Below, in pieces: positions 26,792 to 35,774 of a stretch of DNA of 42,638 nucleotides. How positions within the stretch are numbered: the stretch's first letter is position 1; each line of letters opens with the position of its first letter. The stretch is from Syntrophobacterales bacterium. Lineage in GTDB: Bacteria > Desulfobacterota > Desulfobaccia > Desulfobaccales > 0-14-0-80-60-11. The notes beneath the pieces are model-generated. The model saw only the letters and a program-made list of their open reading frames with translations, was not told the origin of the DNA and did not search any database. Where the stretch lies: NCBI GenBank assembly GCA_020060385.1, contig JAGVAH010000148.1, forward strand, positions 1 through 42,638, written 5' to 3'. Position numbers and translations under genes: made by a program.

Positions 26792-28153
26792 TTACTTCAA
26801 CTTAATATTATATTTCTCGATTTTGTGACCCAGGGTCTTGCGGTTGATGCCCAGGATGCGGGCCGCTTCCTGGCGCCGGCCCTTGGTGCGGCGCAGGACC
26901 AATTGAATGTAACGTTTTTCCAATTCCTCCAGGGTGTACTCCCCGTCGGAAAAGACCTGGAACTCGCTCTGTCGCTGGGAGATAAAGCTGGGCAGGTGCT
27001 CCGGCTGGATAAAATCCCCGTCCTCCAGGATGACGATGCGCTCGATGGTGTGCTCCAGTTCCCGGACGTTGCCCGGCCAGGAGTAAGCGCAGAGCATCTT
27101 CATGGCCTGGCTGGAGACGCCGCTGACCTCCCGGTCGCCCCGCTGCCGGTATTTGTCCAGGAAATGCTCAACCAGCAGGGGAATATCCCCGGTGCGTTCC
27201 CTAAGCGGCGGCAGATGGATGGGGATGACGCTGAGGCGGTAGAAGAGGTCCTCCCGGAAGGTGCCGGCCTTGATGGCCTCTCGGAGGTCCCGGTTGGAGG
27301 AGGCGATGATGCGGATGTCCAGTTTGATGCGTTTCTGGCTCCCCACCTTCATGAATTCCCGTTCCTGGATCACCCGGAGGAGCTTGGCCTGGATGTTGAG
27401 GCTGAGGTTGGTGATTTCATCAAAGAAGAAGGTGCCGTGGTTGGCCAGTTCAAATAAGCCGTGCTTGGTCTGGTGGGCGCCGGTAAAGGAACCCTTGACG
27501 TGCCCGAAGAGTTCGCTCTCCAGGAGAGTCTCCACCAGGGCGGAGCAGTCCACCGGCACGAATTCCTTATCCCGGCGGGGGCTGAGGTTGTGAATGGCCC
27601 GGGCCGCCAGTTCTTTGCCGGTGCCGGACTCCCCGGTGAGGAGCACGGTGCTGTCGCTGGGCGCGGCCCGGCGGATCTTGGCGAAGACCTTCTGCATGGC
27701 CGGGCTCTGGCCGACAATGAAATCAATCCCCTGCTCCCGGCCCTCTTCCGGGGAGAGGGGGGCGTGTCTCTGGGCCACCAGGTCCTGGGCCCTCTCGATG
27801 AGGACTTCCAATTCATCCACCCGGAAGGGCTTCACCAGGTAGTCCAGGGCCCCGAGCTTGATGCACTCCACCGCGCCCTGGATGGCGGGATAGCCGGTGA
27901 TCATGATCACTTCGGTTTCCGGATATTCCCGGCGGATGAACTTGAGCAGGTCCACCCCGTCCATATCCGGCAATTTGATATCCAGGAGGACGATACCCAC
28001 CGGCTGGCGGGCTAAGAGACCCAGGGCCTCTTGACCGTCCGCGGCGGTGGCCACCGCGACTTTCTGTTTTTGCAGTATCTGGGCAATACCGGTGCGAATC
28101 GTGGCTTCATCATCCACTACCAGGATCTGCCGGGTAAGGTCACGTCGCTCCAA
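26792..28153 (-). CDS. NtrC-family sigma-54-dependent response regulator
   Basis: A 453-residue transcription activator. The receiver has phospho-acceptor D58 (LLDIKLP) and K108 (LVKPF). The AAA+ domain has Walker A GESGTGKE at 174-181, the sigma-54 contact loop GSFTGA at 221-226 (the usual GAFTGA with Ser in place of Ala), and Walker B GTFFFDEI at 240-247. A Fis-type helix-turn-helix closes it ([19 protein letters not shown]). The start is a TTG at 28153 with AAAGGG upstream; no better ATG or GTG exists before the receiver. It ends the signalling operon and sits 21 bases after the receiver-kinase gene, its likely phosphodonor. Confidence 0.92.
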   Translation of the reverse strand: MERRDLTRQILVVDDEATIRTGIAQILQKQKVAVATAADGQEALGLLARQPVGIVLLDIKLPDMDGVDLLKFIRREYPETEVIMITGYPAIQGAVECIKLGALDYLVKPFRVDELEVLIERAQDLVAQRHAPLSPEEGREQGIDFIVGQSPAMQKVFAKIRRAAPSDSTVLLTGESGTGKELAARAIHNLSPRRDKEFVPVDCSALVETLLESELFGHVKGSFTGAHQTKHGLFELANHGTFFFDEITNLSLNIQAKLLRVIQEREFMKVGSQKRIKLDIRIIASSNRDLREAIKAGTFREDLFYRLSVIPIHLPPLRERTGDIPLLVEHFLDKYRQRGDREVSGVSSQAMKMLCAYSWPGNVRELEHTIERIVILEDGDFIQPEHLPSFISQRQSEFQVFSDGEYTLEELEKRYIQLVLRRTKGRRQEAARILGINRKTLGHKIEKYNIKLK

Positions 28154-28174
28154 GCCCGAAACCCTTTCTGCCCC

Positions 28175-29644
28175 CTATCTGGGAAGGAAAACCCGGAAGG
28201 TGCTGCCCACCCCCAACTGGCTCTCCACTTCCACCGTTCCCCGGTGGGCGTCCACAATGCCCTTGACCAGGGCCAGGCCCAGGCCGGTGCCGATGATCTG
28301 CCGGGTGCGGGGATGCTTTACCCGGTAGAACTTATCGAAAATCTTGGGAATCTCCTCCGGCTCGATGCCGATGCCGGTATCCGCCACCCGCACCTCCACG
28401 TATTCCCCGTGGGAGAACCCGGAGATGGCGACCGCGCCGCCATCCGGGGAATAATTGATGGCATTGCTCACCAGGTTGATGAAGACCTCTTCCATGCTGC
28501 GGCGGTCGGCCCGGACCGGGGGCAGGTCTGGGGGAATGGACAGATTGAGGGTGACTTTCTGGTCCTCCGCCTTGACCCGCAGGAGTTCCACCACTTCCCG
28601 GAGCACCTCCCCCATTTGCAAGGGCAGCAGTTCCAACTGGCGGTAGCCCGCCTCGATCTTGGCAATGTCCAGGGATTCATTGATCAGCTCTATCAGTCCC
28701 TGGATCTTGCCCTGGGCCCGGCTCAACAATTCCCGCTGCTTGTTGGTCACCTCCCCGGCCAGACCATCCAGGATTACTTCATGTTGTAATTTAATGGCGG
28801 TCATGGGGGAGCGCAACTCGTGGGACACCATATGCACAAATTCATTCTTCATGGCGTCCAGCTCTTTGAAGGCCGTAATATCATGAAAAACGGTGACCGT
28901 TCCCAGCATCTTCTCATCCGGTCCGAAAAAGGGGGCGCTCATGGCCCGGAGGTGGACCCGGCCCCGGCAGATTTCCTGGGACAGGCACTTGGCCGGCTCG
29001 CTCTCGGCCTTATCGCACAGCTCCCCAATCGCGTCCAGGAAGGACTGTTCGTTCAGATAAGCCGGCAGGGGACCGGGCTGGGGCAGAGGCCCGGACAGCC
29101 CCAGGAGCTGCATGAAGGTGGGGTTGCAGAGGACCACCTCCAGGTTGCGGTTGGTGACCAGCACCCCGTCGGCCATGCAGTTGACGATGGTGTGCATGCG
29201 GCTCTGTTCCATGGCCAGAGTATAGAGATTGCGGGCCGCCTCCTCCTGGAGCCGCTTCGTCTCCCGCTCCAATCTCTGCTTTTCCAGGGCCCGTTTGATG
29301 GCCAGGGTCAGATGATCCACCCGGAAGGGCTTGGTGACAAAATCATAGGCCCCTTTTTTCATGCATTCCACCGCGTCGGCCACCTTGCCGTGGCCGGTGA
29401 TGATGATGATGGGCACATCCGGGAAGAGGCTGCCAGCATCCTCCAGGACCTCCAGGGCCCCCATCCCCGGCATCTTCAAGTCACAGAGGACCACATTCAC
29501 CGGCTGGGCCCCCATCAGGTCAAGGGCCTCCCGGCCGCTGGCCGCGGTGGCCACCAGGTAGCCCTCGGGCTGCAACAGCAAGGTGCAGCCGTCCCGGATC
29601 ACCTTTTCATCGTCCACAACCAAGACCGTGGTCTGTTCTTCCAT
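28175..29644 (-). CDS. Receiver-PAS-histidine kinase
   Basis: A 489-residue cytoplasmic protein with reversed hybrid order. An N-terminal receiver (D55 in LCDLKMP, K106 in VTKPF) is followed by a coiled linker rich in Lys/Glu, one PAS domain (about 150-260, MHTIVNCMADGVLVTNRN start), HisKA with H275 (MVSHELRSP), and an ATPase domain (NAINYSPDGG, DTGIGI, GTGLGLALVKG). The receiver closely resembles that of the NtrC-type gene product that follows. It likely integrates phosphorylation from the four-PAS kinase upstream. The ATG has only a loose GGGGAAA ribosome site. Confidence 0.9.
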   Translation of the reverse strand: MEEQTTVLVVDDEKVIRDGCTLLLQPEGYLVATAASGREALDLMGAQPVNVVLCDLKMPGMGALEVLEDAGSLFPDVPIIIITGHGKVADAVECMKKGAYDFVTKPFRVDHLTLAIKRALEKQRLERETKRLQEEAARNLYTLAMEQSRMHTIVNCMADGVLVTNRNLEVVLCNPTFMQLLGLSGPLPQPGPLPAYLNEQSFLDAIGELCDKAESEPAKCLSQEICRGRVHLRAMSAPFFGPDEKMLGTVTVFHDITAFKELDAMKNEFVHMVSHELRSPMTAIKLQHEVILDGLAGEVTNKQRELLSRAQGKIQGLIELINESLDIAKIEAGYRQLELLPLQMGEVLREVVELLRVKAEDQKVTLNLSIPPDLPPVRADRRSMEEVFINLVSNAINYSPDGGAVAISGFSHGEYVEVRVADTGIGIEPEEIPKIFDKFYRVKHPRTRQIIGTGLGLALVKGIVDAHRGTVEVESQLGVGSTFRVFLPR

Positions 29645-29746
29645 AGCCCGGTTTCCCCAATAAAGAGCCCTGTGAGAGTGATCCTGTATTTAATTGGGGA
29701 AAAGGGAAATACCCCCCAGGCTTTTTCCTTTTCCCCTTTTAACCTT

Positions 29747-32068
29747 TTAACCTTTTAAGTCCGGCATCTCAAAAGGCACTTCCCGCTGTTCCGGGGAATC
29801 CAGGGGGAGTCTGATGGTGAAGATGGTGCCGCCCCCGGGCGCGCTATCTACTTCGATGCTACCCCCATGGCGCTGCAGTACCCCATAGACAATGGATAGC
29901 CCCAGGCCCGTGCCCTTACCCGGTGGCTTGGTGGTAAAGAACGGCTCAAAGATTTTGTCCCTGATGTCCGGGGAAATGCCCGGGCCCGTATCTCCAAAGG
30001 TCAAAACCACGCCCCCGGCCGCGGCGGGGCGGCTGGTGAGGTGAATCTTCCCCCGGCCGTTCATGGCGTCCGCGGCATTGAGCAAAAGATTGGTAATGAC
30101 CTGCTGCAGCTGTCCCGGGTCGCCGATGATCTGCGGCAACTCCGGGTCCAAGTCCTGCTGAATCTCGATGTTGTGAAACAGTGGCTGATGCTTTATTAAA
30201 TCCACACAGCGGGTGACGGTTTCATTCAAGTCAAAAAGCGTTCTCTCCCCCAGGGATTGGCGGCTGAATTCCAGGAGGCGGGTGACGATCTGCTGGCAGC
30301 GCACCGTCTGGCTGATGATCACTTCCAGGTTTTCCCGGACCCCGGCGTTCTCCTCCAGATCCCGCTTCAGGATTTCGGCATAGATGAGAATGCCCGCCAA
30401 AGGATTGTTGATCTCATGGGCCACCCCCGCGGCCAACCGGCCCAGGGAGGCGATCTTTTCGGCCTGGAGAAGCTGGGTCTGGCTTTCTTCCAGCTTCTTG
30501 GCCATGCGCCGGTGTTCCCGGAGGTCGGAGAAGATGCCGACACTGCCCACCTCCCGGTCTCCCTCCCGGACAATGGACGCGGAAAAATTAACGGGCACTT
30601 CCTCTCCATCCTTATTGATAAAGGTAATCTGGGTGGTCTCCAGGGTGCCCGGGGGTCCATATTCATCGCTGCGCATGCGGCGCATCATCTCCCGGGCCAA
30701 TTCCACGGGGTAAAAGGTGCGGAAGACCCGGGGGTCGGCGATGACCTCCTCCGCCTTATAACCCAGGATCCGTTCCGCGCCCTTGCTGAAGATCAAGGGA
30801 TCGCCCTTGGTGTCAATGACCACGATGCCGTCGAAGGAACTGCGGATAATGTTATGCAAAAAGACATTGGTCTTTTGCAGCTGGTCGTGGATCTTGATGC
30901 GGCCGGTGATGTCCCGGAGGTAGATGCAGGTAAGGGTATTCTTGCCGATGTGGGCGGCCCGCATACAGGTTTCGAAATGGCGGCTCCCCTCCTGTTCCCC
31001 CAAAGGCTGATCCAGGGAACTGCAGAATTGGGATTCTTCCTCCAGGCCTTCGGCCAGCATCCGGGTCAGGTCCTCCGCCCGCTGCACATGCTGGGGCGTA
31101 AGCACATCCCCCAAATGCAGGCCGATAAGTTCCTGCTTGGGCCGTCCGGTGATTTCCCCCATCCGGGAGTTGGCAAAGATGATGCAGTGGTTCTCATCCA
31201 CCATCAAAATGCCTTCCTGGGTCAGCTCCGTGAGGAGTTCAATCTTCTTCTCCGCTTCCACGATGGGAGTGATATCCCGGACGGCCTCGAAGCCGCCGAT
31301 GACCCGGCCCGAGGGGTCGGTGATGATGGACGCGGCCACCGTCACCTGAATATCGTTGCCCTGGCGGTCCCTGACCACCCGCCGCATGCCGGTGAGCGGT
31401 TTCTTCTGTTCCATGACCTGCTTCAACACGCATTCGGAAGTGTCGCATTGCACGGTGTTGAGCATGGCGCCGCAGCTCATGCGGCCCACCACTTCACTGC
31501 GGCTGTAGCCGGTGAGTTTTTCCATGAGTTCGTTGATATGGGTGACCCGCAGGTCCGGATCCACCATGAAAAAGGGCATGGGAAAGTTTTCCAGGATACT
31601 GGATAAGGTGGCCAGTTGCAGTTGCACCACCGGATGGGCCTGCAGCTCCTGCTGCACCTCCCGGAGCACCACGAAACAGCCCCGGGACTTTCCTTCCGGG
31701 CCCCGGATGGGGCTGGCGGTCACCGACAAGGGCGCGGAGGTGGCCCAGCCGGCCTTCAGGAGGAGGGGCGCATCTTTCAAGCCTTCCCCGAATTGCAGGC
31801 AGCGATCATGGCGCACTTTGCCGTCCACGCTCAGGGGCATACCCGTCAACTGGGAACAGATGGGGCAGGGATCGCCGATCCGTAAGGCTTCCCCGAAGAG
31901 GCTGGCCGCGGCCCGGTTTAAATAGGCCACCTTTTTCCGCCTGTCGGTGATCAAGGCGGGATTGGGAAAGTCTTCCAGCAGGGGCAGAAAACCCTCCCCC
32001 GGCAGGAGAGGGGCTTCCCCCCGGCGGGCTGCCGATCCGGGTTCCATCTTGCTTTGGCGCGATTTCAT
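29747..32068 (-). CDS. Four-PAS histidine kinase (soluble, NtrB-like)
   Basis: A 773-residue kinase without membrane helices. Four PAS domains precede the catalytic part: about 30-145, 150-275, 277-395 and 400-520. The first holds DPCPICSQ and the second [12 protein letters not shown] and SECVL, so both are cysteine-rich. The HisKA motif VAHEINNP carries H551, and the ATPase has [17 protein letters not shown] and [13 protein letters not shown]. The HEINNP form is typical of NtrB/AtoS kinases that pair with NtrC-type regulators, which fits the activator gene two positions downstream. GGAGGG stands ahead of the ATG. Confidence 0.9.
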   Translation of the reverse strand: MKSRQSKMEPGSAARRGEAPLLPGEGFLPLLEDFPNPALITDRRKKVAYLNRAAASLFGEALRIGDPCPICSQLTGMPLSVDGKVRHDRCLQFGEGLKDAPLLLKAGWATSAPLSVTASPIRGPEGKSRGCFVVLREVQQELQAHPVVQLQLATLSSILENFPMPFFMVDPDLRVTHINELMEKLTGYSRSEVVGRMSCGAMLNTVQCDTSECVLKQVMEQKKPLTGMRRVVRDRQGNDIQVTVAASIITDPSGRVIGGFEAVRDITPIVEAEKKIELLTELTQEGILMVDENHCIIFANSRMGEITGRPKQELIGLHLGDVLTPQHVQRAEDLTRMLAEGLEEESQFCSSLDQPLGEQEGSRHFETCMRAAHIGKNTLTCIYLRDITGRIKIHDQLQKTNVFLHNIIRSSFDGIVVIDTKGDPLIFSKGAERILGYKAEEVIADPRVFRTFYPVELAREMMRRMRSDEYGPPGTLETTQITFINKDGEEVPVNFSASIVREGDREVGSVGIFSDLREHRRMAKKLEESQTQLLQAEKIASLGRLAAGVAHEINNPLAGILIYAEILKRDLEENAGVRENLEVIISQTVRCQQIVTRLLEFSRQSLGERTLFDLNETVTRCVDLIKHQPLFHNIEIQQDLDPELPQIIGDPGQLQQVITNLLLNAADAMNGRGKIHLTSRPAAAGGVVLTFGDTGPGISPDIRDKIFEPFFTTKPPGKGTGLGLSIVYGVLQRHGGSIEVDSAPGGGTIFTIRLPLDSPEQREVPFEMPDLKG

Positions 32069-32090
32069 GGCCTGTTCCCTCCAGGTCCCC

Positions 32091-33161
32091 TCAGGGGACG
32101 AACACGGGTTTCCGGGGCCTGGGACCGGTCAGGGGGCGGGGCGCCTCAAAGGTTGCGGACAAAACCTCCATGGCCGCATCCAATTCCTGCTGCTTGAGGA
32201 CCCCGGAGATGGAAGACACCGTGCAGCTCAAAGCCAGCAGCGACACCCGGGCCTTCATTAGGGCTTGCAAAAAGGTGTCCACCACCCCGTAGCGGTCCCC
32301 GAAATGGGGACCATGGAGAAAGACTCCGGCCACGGGGGTGAGCCGCATGGGCCGGATTTCCGGGAGGTGTCGCTGCAGGATGCGCCGCACTGCCGGTCCC
32401 TGGTCCCCCTCAGTTTGTTCCCGGAAGGTGCTGAAGGACAACAGGAAATCCTTGCCTCCCAGGCCCGGGCTGGCCACCAGAAAAGGTATCTTCAACCCCA
32501 ACTCCCCGAATTCAATGAGGGCCTCCGCGAACTCCTCCAGGATGGCCGAGGAAGAGACCTGGCCCCCCCAGAGGTCCAAATCCAGCTGGGGCACAATCCA
32601 ATAGACCTTGATGACCTTCTCCTGGTAGGTGGCCACCACCTGCTGCACCAGTTCGGCCGGCGGGGGCTGGGCGTCAAAAAATTCCTGGGGGGAGGGGAAA
32701 GCGGGAAAATGAAAATGCTGGAAGAGTTGCTCCACCGCGGCCTTCACTCTGCGGGAAGACAAGACCACCGAGATGGCGGAAGGGGAACTGGCCAGGCCGT
32801 GGAGGATGACCCGGGCCCGGGCCAGACTGCGGATAAAGGTGCCGAGAATTTCGGGGCGCTTCTCGTGGGGATAGACGGCGACAATAGAGGTGCCCCGCTG
32901 CAATTGCAGCGTACTCCCCGGACCCGCGTGGCGCTTTACCAGAGTAAAGGTCTCTTCCCCCATCTTATCAGCCGCGCAGATAACCTGGCGGTCGCCCGAA
33001 AGATGGGTAAAGAAGCTGAGATTAATCTTTTTCTGGGCCAGGGGGGCACAAATATCAGTGCTTAAACAATTCTCCCCCATGGGGGAGGAGGACACCACGC
33101 AGGCGCCCTCCTCCTGGACTTTAAGGCCCCCGACTTTGATCCTTTTCAGTGCCTGGTTCAA
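32091..33161 (-). CDS. Tandem ACT-like domain protein, aspartokinase-related, no kinase domain
   Basis: A 356-residue protein whose two halves each read like the ACT regulatory region of aspartokinase. Half one has ISFF-like strands (INLSFFTHL), HEKRPEILGTFIRSLARARVI and ASSPSAISVVL, then AVEQLFQHFHFP. Half two has GDRYGVVDTFLQALMKARVSL, SCTVSSISGVL and MEVLSATFEAP. No catalytic kinase motif is present. ACT domains bind amino acids or other small ligands, so a ligand-sensing role in this signalling operon is possible but inferred. The frame opens with a TTG (33161) without a good ribosome site, so the start is uncertain. It lies 41 bases after the lone receiver gene and 22 before the kinase gene. 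Confidence 0.6.
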   Translation of the reverse strand: MNQALKRIKVGGLKVQEEGACVVSSSPMGENCLSTDICAPLAQKKINLSFFTHLSGDRQVICAADKMGEETFTLVKRHAGPGSTLQLQRGTSIVAVYPHEKRPEILGTFIRSLARARVILHGLASSPSAISVVLSSRRVKAAVEQLFQHFHFPAFPSPQEFFDAQPPPAELVQQVVATYQEKVIKVYWIVPQLDLDLWGGQVSSSAILEEFAEALIEFGELGLKIPFLVASPGLGGKDFLLSFSTFREQTEGDQGPAVRRILQRHLPEIRPMRLTPVAGVFLHGPHFGDRYGVVDTFLQALMKARVSLLALSCTVSSISGVLKQQELDAAMEVLSATFEAPRPLTGPRPRKPVFVP

Positions 33162-33202
33162 GGGTCGTCAGGTACATGCCAGCCGCATTGAAGACAAGCA
33201 GG

Positions 33203-33583
33203 TTAAAGCAATCTCTCCACTGCCTCCACCAAGGTGGCCGCGTCTACGGGTTTAGGAATGAAATCTTCAGCTTCCACGGCCATGCCTTCCGCGTGGCTGT
33301 AAGTGGTGGTGGGCACGGCTTCCCCCACCGCGGTGAGGAGCACCACCGGGATGCCCTTGGTGGCCGGGTCGGCTTTCAATTCCTTACAAAGCTGGTAGCC
33401 GTTTTTCCGGGGCATCATCACGTCCAGCACCAGCACGTCCGGCCGGCGCTGTTTGATGGCTTCCTCGCCCTCGATGCCGTCGTAGGCCTTTCCCACCTCA
33501 TAACCCTTACTTTCCAAGATCATGGATACGGTTTCCACCAGATCCGGATCATCATCCACAATCAGCACATATTTAGCAGACAT
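33203..33583 (-). CDS. Single-domain response regulator
   Basis: A 126-residue receiver alone. The acidic pair is VDDDPD, the phospho-acceptor is in LVLDVMMPRKNG, and the conserved Lys is in DFIPKPVD. A canonical, active-looking receiver with no output domain, probably a phosphotransfer partner within this operon (two kinases and an activator follow). GGGGAGG precedes the ATG. It begins about 130 bases after the metF gene. Confidence 0.92.
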   Translation of the reverse strand: MSAKYVLIVDDDPDLVETVSMILESKGYEVGKAYDGIEGEEAIKQRRPDVLVLDVMMPRKNGYQLCKELKADPATKGIPVVLLTAVGEAVPTTTYSHAEGMAVEAEDFIPKPVDAATLVEAVERLL

Positions 33584-33711
33584 GAGACCTCCCCTTTCGA
33601 TTGATCCATCCCATTATGAACATAAAACCATAGAAATTACAAGGCATATGAGATGGGTTAGTTCATGCCTCGGTCATAATCCGGGGCCGCTGCTGGCCGG
33701 GGTTTCCCGGG

Positions 33712-34650
33712 TTAAGCAGCCAGTTGCGGCCGGGGGTACAAGCCGATTCTCTCCACAATTTCCGGGACCTTCTCTTCCCACTCAATGGCCATGATGTGGA
33801 AGCCCATGATGCCTTCCACTCCCTTCAACTCTTCAATCTGCTCCACGGCAAAGTTGATGCCCTCTTCCGCCTGCTTCTCCTTGGGCACCCCGCCGATGCG
33901 TTGGACCACGGAGTCGGGCACGTCGATCCCCGGCACCCGCTTTTGCATATACTTGGCCATGCCCACGTTTTTCATGGGGGTGATCCCCGCCAGGATGGCC
34001 ACCTCTTCATGGAGACCCCGGTCCACCACCATCTTCATGAAGGTCTTGAAGGTGTCCATGTTATAGATGCACTGGGTCTGGACGAACTGCACCCCCGCGG
34101 CCACTTTCTTGGCCAGCCGGGCCACCCGCAGGCCCACGTTGGGCCCGGCGAAGGGATTGGCCGCGGCGCCGATGAACATCTGGGGCCGCACCTCAAACTC
34201 ATGGCCCCCCAACAGCTTGCCTTCGTCCCGCATCATCTTCACCGTCAGGGCCAACTGGGTGGAGTCCAGGTCAAAGACGTTGGCGCAGGTGGCGTGGTCC
34301 CCAAAGTGCTGATGGTCGCCGGTGAGGCAGAGGATGTTGTTGATCCCGAAGGACGCGGCCCCCAGGATATCGCTCTGCATGGCGATGCGGTTCCGGTCCC
34401 GGGTCACCATCTGTAAGACCGGCTCCAGGCCCATCTGCTTGATGCGGATGCACGCGGCCAGGCTACACAGGCGGCAGACCGAGGTCTGGTTGTCGGTGAC
34501 GTTGATGGCGTCAACGTAGTCCTTGATCATCTTCGCCTTGTGCTCGATCACCTCGCCATCCGCACTCCGCGGGGGCCCCACCTCCGAGGTCACGGCCAGG
34601 TGGCCCGCCTTAATCATCTTCTGGAGTTTGCTCGGGGTCTCAGCGCTCAT
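33712..34650 (-). CDS. metF: Methylene-tetrahydrofolate reductase, MetF
   Basis: A 312-residue FAD-type TIM-barrel enzyme that reduces methylene-THF to methyl-THF, or runs in reverse in sulfate reducers. Signature segments are TSEVGPP at the start, VTRDRNRIAMQSD, LCLTGDHQHFGDH (FAD contact) and GVQFVQTQCIYNMD, then ILAGITPMKNVGMAKYM. It overlaps metV by four bases (ATGA), the usual MetVF pairing, in which MetV and MetF act as a subunit pair. A second MetF lies at the start of the same operon. Confidence 0.92.
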   Translation of the reverse strand: MSAETPSKLQKMIKAGHLAVTSEVGPPRSADGEVIEHKAKMIKDYVDAINVTDNQTSVCRLCSLAACIRIKQMGLEPVLQMVTRDRNRIAMQSDILGAASFGINNILCLTGDHQHFGDHATCANVFDLDSTQLALTVKMMRDEGKLLGGHEFEVRPQMFIGAAANPFAGPNVGLRVARLAKKVAAGVQFVQTQCIYNMDTFKTFMKMVVDRGLHEEVAILAGITPMKNVGMAKYMQKRVPGIDVPDSVVQRIGGVPKEKQAEEGINFAVEQIEELKGVEGIMGFHIMAIEWEEKVPEIVERIGLYPRPQLAA

Positions 34651-35315
34651 ATCCGTAAATCCTCCCTGACGATCTTGCGGGGTCCGCCGTCCCGGGAAGT
34701 GGTCCAGTCCTTGGGCACGGTGGGCGTCTCAAAACGGTGCAGTTGCCCCAGGGTTTTCAAGCGTTCATAGATCAATTCCCAGCCGCAGGGGGTTTCTTTG
34801 CTCACCTCGCATTTGCCCCCTTCCGAGCCGCCGCAGGGGCCGTTCAACATGCGCTTGGAGCAGCGGGCGATGGGGCAGATGCCCCCGGTCTCCGCCAGAA
34901 TGCAGCGGCCGCAGGCCTGGCAGCGCTCCGAGTACAGGCCCCGCTCTTCATTGACCCCCAGGAAGCAGGTGTCCACTCCCGGGAAGACGATCTTTTTGTC
35001 ATACATCTCCGCCAGGTATTGGATGCCGCAGCCGCAGGCCAGAGAGACCACCGCGTCGTATTGGTCGATGCGGTCCGAGAGCTGGGCCAGATATTCCTTT
35101 TCACACTGGCGGGTGAGGCTGGTCTCATCCACCTGGGCCTGCCTGCCCCCCTGGGTGAAATAGAGCCGGAGCGCGGAGGCCAACACCTTGGCCTCTTTCA
35201 GGCCGCCGGCCTCGCAGACGGTGACGCAGCCGTCGCAGCCGGCAATGAGCAATTTATTGAAATCCTTGACGTTGTCGATTATTTCTTCCATAGGTTTTGG
35301 TATTGCCTTGATCAT
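34647..35315 (-). CDS. metV: MetV, zinc/Fe-S subunit of methylene-THF reductase
   Basis: A 222-residue partner of MetF in acetogens and sulfate reducers. Cysteine groups are GCDGCVTVCEAGG near residue 26, ACGCGIQYL near 94, and CQACGRCILAETGGICPIAR plus GPCGG near 130-165, the last being the C-terminal MTHFR domain signature. Its start overlaps the mvhD stop and its stop overlaps metF, so the three are translationally coupled. In the acetogen complexes, MetV carries [4Fe-4S] and zinc and links MetF to HdrA/MvhD. Confidence 0.92.
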   Translation of the reverse strand: MIKAIPKPMEEIIDNVKDFNKLLIAGCDGCVTVCEAGGLKEAKVLASALRLYFTQGGRQAQVDETSLTRQCEKEYLAQLSDRIDQYDAVVSLACGCGIQYLAEMYDKKIVFPGVDTCFLGVNEERGLYSERCQACGRCILAETGGICPIARCSKRMLNGPCGGSEGGKCEVSKETPCGWELIYERLKTLGQLHRFETPTVPKDWTTSRDGGPRKIVREDLRI

Positions 35316-35764
35316 GCGGCTACCTCCCCGGCGGCCCTCACGGCCGTACCCTTGGCGATTCTGATGGGGCTAGGCCCCAATTCCATAATCTTGTCGGTCA
35401 TTTCCCGGACAACCTCCGCAAACTTGCCTCCCATGCCGGAGGAGAGATTGTACATCCCTACCCGCTCGCCGCCCAGACCCACCCGGTCCAAGATTTCTTT
35501 GACCCGCTGGACCCGATTCTTGGCGTAGAGATTGCCAGCCATATAGTGGCAATCCCCTTCCATGCAGCCCACGACGATGACCCCGTCGGCGCCCTGCTCA
35601 AAGGCCAGGAGGAGGTGAATGATGTCCACCTTGCCGGTGCAGGGAACCTCGATGATCCGGACGTTGGTGGGGTATTGCAGTCGCATCGAACCTGCCAGGT
35701 CCGCGGCGCTGTACGCTCAGTAGTGGCAGCAGAATCCAACGATCTTCGGCTCAAAGTTTTCCAT
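35312..35764 (-). CDS. mvhD: MvhD/VhuD electron-transfer subunit, selenoprotein (UGA at 35717-35719)
   Basis: An ORF that ignores Sec opens only at 35686, but the protein family starts earlier. Read through the UGA, the gene begins at an ATG at 35764 with AGGAG upstream and encodes 150 residues: PKIVGFCCHYU, then AYSAADLAGS, then RLQYPTNVRII. Selenocysteine is residue 16, at the position of the last Cys of the F-C-C-x-x-C/U motif; the family includes known selenoproteins such as VhuD. A hairpin ACCU-GGC-AGGU lies 17-27 bases after the UGA with G at the start of its loop, as bacterial SECIS elements require. The subunit carries a 2Fe-2S cluster and transfers electrons between HdrA and a partner. 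It overlaps metV by four bases and follows hdrA closely. Confidence 0.9.
35690..35719 (-). promoter_or_regulatory. Candidate bacterial SECIS element of mvhD
   Basis: After the UGA (35717-35719) the mRNA has a stem ACCU/AGGU (35697-35700 and 35690-35693) with loop GGC starting 21 bases downstream, and further pairing is possible outside it. The distance and the G at the loop start fit the general bSECIS rule. Not tested by folding. Confidence 0.45.
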
Positions 35765-35774
35765 TCTCCACTCC

